A stretch of DNA of 28,164 nt from MVRV01 sp964469905 (GTDB lineage: Bacteria > Desulfobacterota > Syntrophia > Syntrophales > Smithellaceae), in contig CAYXZW010000039.1 in assembly GCA_964469905.1 (NCBI GenBank), positions 1-28,164 of the forward strand. Reading direction: 5' to 3'. Each line of letters opens with the position of its first letter. Positions within the stretch are counted from its first letter, which is position 1. This document shows positions 8,616 through 15,429 of the stretch, piece by piece. The notes below the pieces were generated by a model. It had not been told where the DNA came from, ran no database searches, and saw only the letters and a program-made list of their open reading frames with translations. Both the position numbers and the translations under genes were made by a program.

Positions 8616-10147
8616 ATGATGATGAAGTTTTATTTGCTGATTTCCAATTTCTTCTCCCGACATCTTACGCCGACCAGAATTTTTGTCTTCAGTTTTGCCG
8701 CCTTCATAATGCTGGGAGCGTTGTGCTTATGGATGCCGTTTTCCGCTGCGCAGAGTGATCTGAAATTTGTCGATGCACTCTTCACTGCCACATCCGCTGT
8801 CTGTGTTACGGGACTCAGTTCCATCGATGTAGGCAAAGAATTATCCCTGGCCGGACAACTGATTACAATGGTGCTTTTTCAAGTAGGCGGTTTGGGAATC
8901 ATAACATTTTCCATCATCCTGTTTGCTTTGATGGGCCGCGGCATATCATTCAAAGGTCGTGAGATCGCTCAATCCACATTTTTACATACACCACGGCGTG
9001 ATTTTTATGTCATTTTGAAAAAAGTTATCCTTTATTCTTTTGTGATTGAAACAATCGGAGCTGGTTTGCTTTTTTTACGTTTTGTTCAGGATTTTCCGGC
9101 GGGCAAAGCTTTTTATCATGCTATTTTCAACGCAGTCTCCGCTTTTAACAATGCCGGTTTCTCTCTTTTTTCCGATAACCTGATGTCTTACCAGAGCGAT
9201 GTTACCGTGAATCTTACCGTTATGGGACTTATTATTCTGGGTGGTATCGGTTTTATTGTGCAATATGAAGTGCTGGCCAGATTTCGCGGGCAGGAAAAGA
9301 GATTCTCCCTGCACACGAAGATCGTTTTAGTAACGACAGCTGCGTTAATTGTCGTCGGCGCCGTGTGCTTTTATTTTATGGAGATGAACAATGTCTTAAA
9401 AGGAGCTACTTTTAAAACAGCGCTTTTATCTTCCCTTTTTCAATCAGTTACACCGCGGACGGCCGGATTTAATACGGTTGATATCGGCGCTTTGACCAAC
9501 TCTACAATTCTTATAATTATAATCCTGATGTTTATCGGTGCTTCGCCGGGATCAACGGGCGGCGGTATAAAAACAACAAGTTTCAGCCTGCTTTTGCTGT
9601 TTATCTACAACCGCATTAAGGGGAACGCCAATGTTAATATCGGCAATCGCACAATTCCGCCGGAATTAGTCGAAAAAACCATTTACATCATATTTGCTTC
9701 GGCTTTTTGCGTTTGTCTGATAACTTCAATTCTTCTTCTTTTCGGTGACAACGCCGCTTCACCTGCGGCGAGCCGTTCGCAGTTTGTTGAATATTTATTC
9801 GAAACGGTTTCCGCTTTCGGCACAGTAGGTTTATCAATGAACTTAACGCCGAAGCTGAGCGATGTGCAAAAATATGCCATTATCTTTATGATGTTTGCCG
9901 GACGGGTAGGGCCGCTGACACTGGCNNNNNNNNNNNNNNNNNNNNNNNNNNNNNNNNNNNNNNNNNNNNNNNNNNNNNNNNNNNNNNNNNNNNNNNNNNN
10001 NNNNNNNNNNNNNNNNNNNNNNNNNAATATGCCATTATCTTTATGATGTTTGCCGGACGGGTAGGGCCGCTGACACTGGCATTTGCCTTGTACTCCTCGC
10101 GGAGGAAGGGGTTGACTTATGCGGAGGAATCGGTGATGGTAGGTTGA
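8616..10147 (+). CDS. KtrB/TrkH-type potassium uptake channel subunit (interrupted by an assembly gap)
   Basis: Integral membrane subunit of a Ktr/Trk potassium uptake system. Four pore motifs are visible in order: TSAVCVTGL, FNAVSAFNNAGFSLF, VTPRTAGFNTVD and FETVSAFGTVGLSM, each keeping the filter glycine. The frame is lost after 9925 because of 100 Ns plus a duplicated 55-base contig end. Joining base 9925 directly to base 10081 restores the frame through ALYSSRRKGL...EESVMVG and a TGA at 10145-10147, giving 458 residues, normal for the family; the C-terminal MVG is also typical. Three ATGs in a row occur at 8616, 8619 and 8622, and the ribosome-binding site is weak. The partner gene ktrA follows after a repeat element. 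The gene is probably intact in the organism. Confidence 0.9.
9926..10025. other. Assembly gap of exactly 100 N
   Basis: A run of exactly 100 undetermined bases, the conventional placeholder for a gap of unknown size. The flanking sequence shows that the two contigs overlap, so no genomic sequence need be missing. Confidence 0.97.
10026..10080 (+). repeat. 55-bp exact copy of 9871-9925 (unmerged contig overlap)
   Basis: Bases 10026-10080 repeat bases 9871-9925 without a mismatch, ending at the same CTGGC that precedes the gap. An overlap of 55 bases equals a common de Bruijn assembler k-mer length. Deleting the gap and this copy gives one continuous reading frame for the potassium channel gene, which argues for an artefact rather than a biological duplication. 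Confidence 0.92.
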
Positions 10148-10326
10148 CGACGTTGTAAAAAGTCCCAGGCATGCGCCGGGCGTGCATATGCGGAGTTCAT
10201 CCGGCGTATGCCGGATGCGCTTCATCCTTCGTCACTGCGGCCTACGCAGAAGTAGGCCTCATTCCTCATGATTCGCACGCCTTGCCTCTGGCACTCGCGT
10301 GCCCTTTAGGGTATTTTACAACGTCG
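10148..10326. repeat. 179-bp inverted-repeat element with internal hairpins (MITE-like)
   Basis: The ends are a perfect 13-base inverted repeat, CGACGTTGTAAAA at 10148-10160 and TTTTACAACGTCG at 10314-10326. CCC and GGG continue the pairing a few bases inside. The interior holds three more hairpins: CCGGC-GTAT-GCCGG at 10201-10214, GGCCTAC (10239-10245) with GTAGGCC (10252-10258), and GCACGC (10275-10280) with GCGTGC (10297-10302). It starts directly after the channel gene's stop codon and contains no convincing gene. No flanking target-site duplication is obvious. It may be a non-autonomous mobile element or a dispersed intergenic repeat; only the symmetry is shown by this window. Confidence 0.6.
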
Positions 10327-10408
10327 CTCCAGTTTCGGTTTCTTAGCCTTTTTTACAAAAATATTATATTCGGAAGAAATTATAATTTAGACTGAGCAGG
10401 AGGTCACA

Positions 10409-11056
10409 ATGAGAAGAGCTGTTGTCATAGGATTGGGAATATTTGGTTATCATATCGCCCGTACGTTGTTTGAAAACGGGTTTGAAGTTGTTGCCATCGA
10501 TAAAAATAAGGAAGCCGTGCAAAGAATACGGGATTATTCGAGCAAAGCAGTTCTTGCCGATGGCACTGATAAAGAAGTGATGGAAGAAATAGGCATTCAT
10601 GAAAACGATATTGCCATAATTTCCTTTGGTGAAGATTTGGCCGCCAGCACTCTAATAACGCTGCATTTGCGGCAACAGAAAGTTAAGAACATTATTGTCA
10701 AAGCTCCTAACGAAGAGCATAAATTGATATTGGAAAAAGTAGGAGCGACTGATGTTATTATTCCGGAAATGGATGTAGCCAAGAAAGTTGCCAAGAGCCT
10801 GATTTCGCCTAATGTGCTGGATTATATCCCGCTTTCCGAAGACTACATCATTTCGGAAATTGCGCCGCCCAATAGTTTTTTAGGCAAGACAATTCGGGAG
10901 TTGGGGCTTCGTGCCAAATATCATATCGAAGTAATTGCCGTACGCGATGTTATCTCTGACAGCATCCAGATGGTACCGCAAGCTGATTTTGTTATTAAAG
11001 ACGGTGAAGTTCTTGTTGTGATCGGCAAAGATGCAGAAATAAGGAAAATAAAGTAA
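10409..11056 (+). CDS. KtrA/TrkA-type potassium uptake regulatory subunit (RCK domains)
   Basis: Cytoplasmic gating ring subunit that binds nucleotide and controls the KtrB/TrkH channel. Of 215 residues, about 1-125 form the RCK_N Rossmann domain with the dinucleotide-binding GLGIFG at 9-14 and the acidic residue ending the second strand (VVAIDKNKE). About 135-215 form the RCK_C domain. The single-RCK length matches KtrA rather than the duplicated E. coli TrkA. ATG 10409 has an excellent AGGAGG ribosome-binding site. The gene lies downstream of the channel gene, separated by 261 bases holding the inverted-repeat element; a TATAAT at 10381-10386 could be a -10 box of a separate promoter, but no well-spaced -35 was found. 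Confidence 0.93.
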   Translation: MRRAVVIGLGIFGYHIARTLFENGFEVVAIDKNKEAVQRIRDYSSKAVLADGTDKEVMEEIGIHENDIAIISFGEDLAASTLITLHLRQQKVKNIIVKAPNEEHKLILEKVGATDVIIPEMDVAKKVAKSLISPNVLDYIPLSEDYIISEIAPPNSFLGKTIRELGLRAKYHIEVIAVRDVISDSIQMVPQADFVIKDGEVLVVIGKDAEIRKIK

Positions 11057-11081
11057 TTATCGATTGTTGTTGAACAATGGA

Positions 11082-11372
11082 CTAATTCTTTGTTTCTTTT
11101 AATCGTTCGAGTTCTTCTTTGTAGCGCTCCGCCTGGGCTTTTACCAATTCAATTTCTTCTTTGGCCTGTTCCAGTTTCTCGTCCTGTTTTTGTCTTTCCT
11201 CACGAACTTTATCCTGTATTTCATCAATTCCCACGTAAACGGCCAGGGCGCCACCTAAAAGCAGGCTGATCGGAAACGCTCCCCGGATAATAATCATAAA
11301 ATCCGCCCACCAGAAGATCAGGCTGATCAATCCCAGAACAGCAAATACGACTCCTCCAATTAACAAAGACAT
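11082..11372 (-). CDS. Small membrane protein with C-terminal coiled coil
   Basis: Unrecognised 96-residue protein. It has two predicted transmembrane helices (about 1-22 and 27-48, joined by a short WWADF loop) and then a highly charged helix of about 45 residues rich in E, K and Q with heptad-like spacing, so a cytoplasmic or periplasmic coiled coil is likely. The ATG at 11370-11372 is chosen because GGGGG lies six bases upstream on the minus strand; the longer reading from TTG at 11390 would place that site inside the gene. It converges with the KtrA gene; the 25-base gap between the stops has only a weak ATTGTT/AACAAT hairpin. Function is unknown. Confidence 0.65.
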   Translation of the reverse strand: MSLLIGGVVFAVLGLISLIFWWADFMIIIRGAFPISLLLGGALAVYVGIDEIQDKVREERQKQDEKLEQAKEEIELVKAQAERYKEELERLKETKN

Positions 11373-11497
11373 AATCAACCCCCGGCGCAAGTAAAATTCA
11401 ATTAATATTAGGTAAATTTTTTATCATGAAAGATGGGTTTAGGCAAGTTGGAAATAGTAAATCGCGACCAATCCCGACCAAGCCTAAGCTAATAAGC

Positions 11498-11525
11498 TTG
11501 ACAAAAATAAGGACATTGCTATAGG
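11498..11525 (+). promoter_or_regulatory. Probable sigma-70 promoter of the ABM-domain gene
   Basis: Perfect TTGACA at 11498-11503, 16-base spacer, TATAGG at 11520-11525. Just upstream are two tandem 10-base near-copies, CGACCAATCC and CGACCAAGCC at 11465-11484, and a small AAGCT/AGCTT inverted repeat that overlaps the -35. These could be regulator sites. Confidence 0.5.
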
Positions 11526-11583
11526 AATATAGTATCAACTATCAATAAATCAGGTTTATAGATGACTTGCAGGGAGGAAATCC

Positions 11584-11874
11584 ATGTACACTGTGATCGC
11601 CACACTCAAGGTTAAAGAGGGAAAAATGGATGAGGCCATCCAGATATTAAAGGAAGATATTCCGCAATTGCTGAAGAATGAACCGGGATGCCTGGCATAT
11701 ATCCCCCACACCGTAAAGGGCGAGGGAAATAGCGCAACAATAATGATGTATGAGAAATACGCCGACAAGGATGCGTTTAAGCTTCATTCGGCGAACCTGA
11801 TGTCCTCCATGGGCAGGCTCTTTGCACTCCTCGAGCCGCAGATGGATATCAAGACCTGCACGGAAATTATCTGA
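11584..11874 (+). CDS. Antibiotic biosynthesis monooxygenase (ABM)-domain protein
   Basis: A 96-residue single-domain protein of the dimeric alpha/beta-barrel superfamily (YgiN-like). The MYTVIATLKVKEGKMDE start, the EPGCLAYIPH strand, the MMYEKYADKDAFKLH segment and a final LxPQMDIK strand follow the ABM pattern. ATG 11584 has a GGGAGGAAAT ribosome-binding site. Family members include quinol monooxygenases and heme-degrading enzymes, but many have no known oxygen-dependent activity, and an anaerobic host makes a true monooxygenase doubtful. It lies just upstream of the sigma-54 activator and in the same direction, separated by 152 bases, so it may belong to the same catabolic island. The substrate cannot be predicted. 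Confidence 0.82.
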   Translation: MYTVIATLKVKEGKMDEAIQILKEDIPQLLKNEPGCLAYIPHTVKGEGNSATIMMYEKYADKDAFKLHSANLMSSMGRLFALLEPQMDIKTCTEII

Positions 11875-12026
11875 AGGAAATATTTCAGTATTCATCCCGC
11901 TTTTTCTGAATTATAGTGGGAGCTTTTGGAGATTCCCGAGAATTAATTATACGATAAGAAGGGCGTTTTGGAAAGTAGCGGATATTGCTCTCCAGGAAAA
12001 CACGCCAATATTGAAGAGGTTTTTGT

Positions 12027-13478
12027 ATGAACAGACTCTGCCCTCATTTGCAAAAATGTGATGCCTGTAATGCTGATTTCGATGAATTTGAGGCATGCGA
12101 GTTAGAGGAAATAATTGAAGCTTCACATGACGGACTCTTTATTTCGGATGGTTCCGGCAAGGCAATAATGGTAAATAGCGCCTGGGAGCGCATCTGTGGA
12201 ATACCCAGGGATTTCGTGGTCGGAAAAAATGCCCAGGATCTGGTGAAAGAAGGATATTATTCGCGATCTTCCGTGATTGCCGCCATCGAAGCCGGAGAAA
12301 AGGCCAGCATCATGCTGGAGATGCTGAAAGGGGATAAAAAAGGCCAAAAAATTCTGGCAACAGCCATTCCGCTCAAGGATAAATCCGGAAACATTAGAAG
12401 GGTTGTGGCCAATATCCGCGACATAACGGAAATTATTTGCTTGAAGAAAGAACTGGAAGAAACACAGAATCTGAATCAGGTTTATGCCGCTGAGCTCGAA
12501 CAGATGAGGCTTCAGCAGACAATCAAAAACTGTGATTTGATTGCGATAAGCGAAGTAACTAAACGAGCAGTGGAAATGGCGGTACAGGTTTCCAAGGTTG
12601 ATACGATTGTTCTGATTACCGGAGAATCGGGCGTCGGAAAAGAGGTTATTGCAGATACCATCCATCGCCTTTCTGTGCGTGCGAACGGTCCACTCATCAA
12701 GATTAATTGTGGTGCGATTCCCGATAACTTGCTGGAATCTGAACTCTTTGGATACGAGTCCGGTTCTTTTACCGGTGCGCGCAAACAGGGAAAGCCCGGT
12801 ATGTTCGAGCTGGCCAGCGGAGGAACTTTGTTTCTGGACGAGGTGGGTGATATCTCCTTTAATCTGCAGGGAAAGCTCTTGCGGGCAGTTCAGGATCAGT
12901 CAATCATGCGCGTCGGAGGCATCAAGCCGATTTTCGTGGATGCACGCATCATTGCCGCAACCAACAAGAATCTTCAGAGCATGCTGGTCAAGGGCTCGTT
13001 TCGTGAGGACCTTTATTATCGCCTTAACGTCGTATCAATTGAAATTCCTCCCCTGAGGGAGAGGCTGGAGGACATACCGTTGCTCTCCTTGTTCTTTCTG
13101 GATAGAATCAATAAAAAGTATAATTATAACAAGAGTATTGCGCCCAATGTCATCGACCACTTTCTAACATACTCCTGGCCCGGAAATATACGCGAACTCG
13201 AAAACGTCATTGAGCGAATGATGGTTATGACCGAAGATGCTGAAATACAGACCAAGCATCTGCCCTATAATATTAGAAACCAGGCTTTTTCTGAAGATAC
13301 TGATGAGGGCATTAACCTCAAGCGATCTATCGAATCGACCGAAAAACAACTTTTCGAGCGGGCTTTGACAAAATATAATAGTACCAGAGAGATGGCCAAA
13401 GCCTTGAATATCGACCAATCCACAGTTGTCCGTAAAATGAAGAAATACAAGTTATTGTGTCCTGCTAATCAGCGGTAA
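12027..13478 (+). CDS. PAS-domain sigma-54-dependent transcriptional activator
   Basis: Bacterial enhancer-binding protein of 483 residues that activates RNA polymerase with sigma-54. A cysteine-rich N-terminus (C5, C11, C14, C24) precedes a PAS domain at about 28-140 and a short coiled linker at about 140-165. The AAA+ domain at about 175-405 has Walker A GESGVGKE at 199-206, the sigma-54 contact loop GSFTGA at 246-251 (usually GAFTGA), Walker B TLFLDEVGD, and the arginine-finger region. A Fis-type helix-turn-helix (STREMAKALNIDQSTVVRKM) ends the protein. ATG 12027 is preceded by GAAGAGG. The near-consensus -24/-12 promoter and palindromes in the next intergenic region make the downstream CoA-transferase operon its likely target. 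The PAS ligand is unknown. Confidence 0.95.
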   Translation: MNRLCPHLQKCDACNADFDEFEACELEEIIEASHDGLFISDGSGKAIMVNSAWERICGIPRDFVVGKNAQDLVKEGYYSRSSVIAAIEAGEKASIMLEMLKGDKKGQKILATAIPLKDKSGNIRRVVANIRDITEIICLKKELEETQNLNQVYAAELEQMRLQQTIKNCDLIAISEVTKRAVEMAVQVSKVDTIVLITGESGVGKEVIADTIHRLSVRANGPLIKINCGAIPDNLLESELFGYESGSFTGARKQGKPGMFELASGGTLFLDEVGDISFNLQGKLLRAVQDQSIMRVGGIKPIFVDARIIAATNKNLQSMLVKGSFREDLYYRLNVVSIEIPPLRERLEDIPLLSLFFLDRINKKYNYNKSIAPNVIDHFLTYSWPGNIRELENVIERMMVMTEDAEIQTKHLPYNIRNQAFSEDTDEGINLKRSIESTEKQLFERALTKYNSTREMAKALNIDQSTVVRKMKKYKLLCPANQR

Positions 13479-13530
13479 TCATTTTATAATTTCATTATTC
13501 TGCGTAGTCTTTCCCCAAAATAGAGCATGT

Positions 13531-13579
13531 TTTTGGCGATGCATACGCGCGTTTTGGTGATGCAATGGTGCATCATTGC
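13531..13579 (+). promoter_or_regulatory. Candidate upstream activator sites for the sigma-54 regulator
   Basis: Two direct copies of TTTTGGyGATGCA start at 13531 and 13552, 21 bases or two helical turns apart. The second overlaps the palindromes TGATGCA-ATGG-TGCATCA (13558-13575) and GCAATG-GTGCAT-CATTGC (13562-13579). The centre is about 160 bases upstream of the -24 element, the usual distance for enhancer sites. The AT-rich stretch at 13588-13625 between enhancer and promoter could bend, by IHF for example. The symmetry and spacing are seen; the binding is inferred. Confidence 0.6.
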
Positions 13580-13731
13580 CGTTGAGCAATAATATGTAAC
13601 AATATCATATTTTTATATCTTAATGAGTCCGTTTCACGTTGATGGTTGATTGCATCGCATTAGAGTTATTCATTATCCCTGCTAATGTGCAAATACAATG
13701 CCCTGTTGGGTTACATGAAGTTCGCAGTATC

Positions 13732-13747
13732 TGGCACATTAATTGCT
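13732..13747 (+). promoter_or_regulatory. Sigma-54 (-24/-12) promoter of the CoA-transferase operon
   Basis: TGGCACATTAATTGCT matches the sigma-54 consensus TGGCAC(G)N4TTGC(W) at every position but the seventh, with the GG and GC pairs at the exact required spacing. It lies about 40 bases before the ATG at 13787, directly downstream of a sigma-54 activator gene. The rest of the 308-base intergenic region holds the candidate enhancer sites and no other recognisable gene. Confidence 0.88.
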
Positions 13748-13786
13748 GTTGGCTTGTGTAATAAAACTTACTAGGAGGAGGAGTTT

Positions 13787-15370
13787 ATGGTGAAAAAAAT
13801 CATGACGGCGGAAGAAGCTATAAAATTTATTAAACCGGGCGCAACAGTAGCGATCAGCGGCTTTATCGGCATGGGGCATCCCGAGGAAATATCCAAGGCA
13901 GTCGAAGATAGTTTTCTGAAAACCGGCGCTCCTAACAACCTGACGCTGACTTATGGTGCTTCCCAGAATGACGGCAAGTCCAACTGGGGCCTCAACCGTT
14001 GGTGCAAAGAAGGGTTGATCACCAAAATCATCGCCGGACACTTTAACCTCCAACCGGATATGATCAAAATGATTAACGCCGAGCAATGCGAAGCCTATGC
14101 AATCCCGCAGGGCGTCATGATGCACCTTTATCGGGCGATCGGGGGCAAAAAGCCCGGTGTTATTACGCACGTTGGACTTAAAACTTTTGCTGACCCGAGA
14201 GAAACCGGTGGCCGGCTCAACAAACGATCGACCGGTGAAGTCGTCAAGTTGATCGAGTTGGAAGGCAAGGAGTATCTTTGGTATAAATCATTCCCGGTGG
14301 ATGTAGCGATGATCAGGGGAACCACCGCGGACGAATTCGGCAATGTCAGCATCGAGAAAGAACCGATTCGTCTTGAATTTTACGTAATGGCGCTGGCGGC
14401 AAAAAATTCCGGCGGCAAAGTTATCGTGCAGGTCGAACGGATTACCAAGACCGGCACGATTGATCCGCGTAACGTGGTGATACCGGGAACGCTGGTTGAT
14501 GCCATTGTTGTTGCCAAACCGGAGAACCATCCGCAGTACATGGGCGTCCCTGTCGGGCATTATGACGGTTCCTTGACTGGCGATGTCCGGATGCCGATGT
14601 CTGAATTCAAACCGCTGCCCCTGGATGACCGCAAAATTATCTGTCGGCGGGCGGCCATGGAACTGGCTCCGGAATCGGTAGTTAACTTTGGTATCGGCAT
14701 GCCCGAAGGCGTGGGGTCTGTCGCCGCGGAAGAAGGGTTCATTGATTTATTGACGGCAACCGTTGAGCCCGGCCTGATCGGCGGTATTCCCTTGGGCGGT
14801 CTGAGGTTTGGTTGTGCGATTAATCCGATGGCGATCATCGACCATCCCAGCCAGTTTGACTTCTATGACGGCGGCGGTCTGGATTTAGCCTGCCTCGGCC
14901 TGGCCGAACTCGATGCTGTCGGCAATATCAATGTTTCCAAATTCGGCCCGCGTATTGCCGGACCCGGCGGCTTCGTCAACATTACCCAAAATGCGAAAAG
15001 CGTTGTATTTTTGGGTACTCTGACCGCATCGGGCTTGGAAATCGCTATTGAAAACGGGAAAGTAAAGATTGTTACAGAAGGAAAAGCGAAAAAGTTAGTT
15101 AACAAAGTCGGACACATCACTTTTTCGGGAGACTACGCCCGCGAGAAAGGGCAGAAAGTCCTGTATGTCACGGAACGCGCCGTCTTCGAAATGCGCAACG
15201 AAGGATTGACTTTGACCGAAATTGCGCCGGGCATTGATCTGGAAAAGGATATTCTGGCTCAGATGGAATTCAAACCAATAATTGCGAAAGATCTGAAACT
15301 AATGGACGCCCGCCTTTTCCAGGAAGGACCCATGGGGATCAAAGCGGAAATACTGGCAAAAAGTAAATAA
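13787..15370 (+). CDS. Propionate-type short-chain acyl-CoA:acid CoA-transferase
   Basis: Class I CoA-transferase of 527 residues, with both the alpha-like and beta-like domains fused, similar in length and motifs to propionate CoA-transferase (Pct) of Clostridium propionicum. It moves CoA between acetyl-CoA or propionyl-CoA and a range of short-chain or hydroxy acids. The N-terminal domain has the TVAISGFIGMG and AGHFNLQP segments. The catalytic glutamate, which forms the covalent thioester, is E327 in TVEPGLIGGIP, followed by the conserved YDGGGLDLACLGLAE and NVSKFGPRIAGPGGF. ATG 13787 has a very strong AGGAGGAGGAG ribosome-binding site. It is the first gene of the sigma-54-controlled operon, so it probably activates the pathway substrate; which acid this is cannot be told from the sequence. 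Confidence 0.92.
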   Translation: MVKKIMTAEEAIKFIKPGATVAISGFIGMGHPEEISKAVEDSFLKTGAPNNLTLTYGASQNDGKSNWGLNRWCKEGLITKIIAGHFNLQPDMIKMINAEQCEAYAIPQGVMMHLYRAIGGKKPGVITHVGLKTFADPRETGGRLNKRSTGEVVKLIELEGKEYLWYKSFPVDVAMIRGTTADEFGNVSIEKEPIRLEFYVMALAAKNSGGKVIVQVERITKTGTIDPRNVVIPGTLVDAIVVAKPENHPQYMGVPVGHYDGSLTGDVRMPMSEFKPLPLDDRKIICRRAAMELAPESVVNFGIGMPEGVGSVAAEEGFIDLLTATVEPGLIGGIPLGGLRFGCAINPMAIIDHPSQFDFYDGGGLDLACLGLAELDAVGNINVSKFGPRIAGPGGFVNITQNAKSVVFLGTLTASGLEIAIENGKVKIVTEGKAKKLVNKVGHITFSGDYAREKGQKVLYVTERAVFEMRNEGLTLTEIAPGIDLEKDILAQMEFKPIIAKDLKLMDARLFQEGPMGIKAEILAKSK

Positions 15371-15429
15371 AAATTATTGGCATAATTGTGGCAGCGGCCA
15401 CTAAAAAATTTTAAGGAGGAAACAGTACC

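Noticed and set aside
8616..10046. The potassium channel gene as a truncated pseudogene.
   Set aside because: The truncation comes from the assembly gap and duplicated contig end; merging the overlap restores the complete protein.
10147..10160. ACGACGTTGTAAAA is identical to a stretch of the lacZ-alpha/M13 priming region in cloning vectors, suggesting vector contamination.
   Set aside because: Only 14 bases match and the flanks diverge at once. The stretch is explained as one arm of the inverted repeat that closes at 10314-10326, and the neighbouring sequence continues normal genes.
10171..10395. A 74-codon plus-strand ORF downstream of the channel gene.
   Set aside because: It lies mostly inside the inverted-repeat element, has no ribosome-binding site, and its composition follows the hairpins. 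It is a chance ORF.
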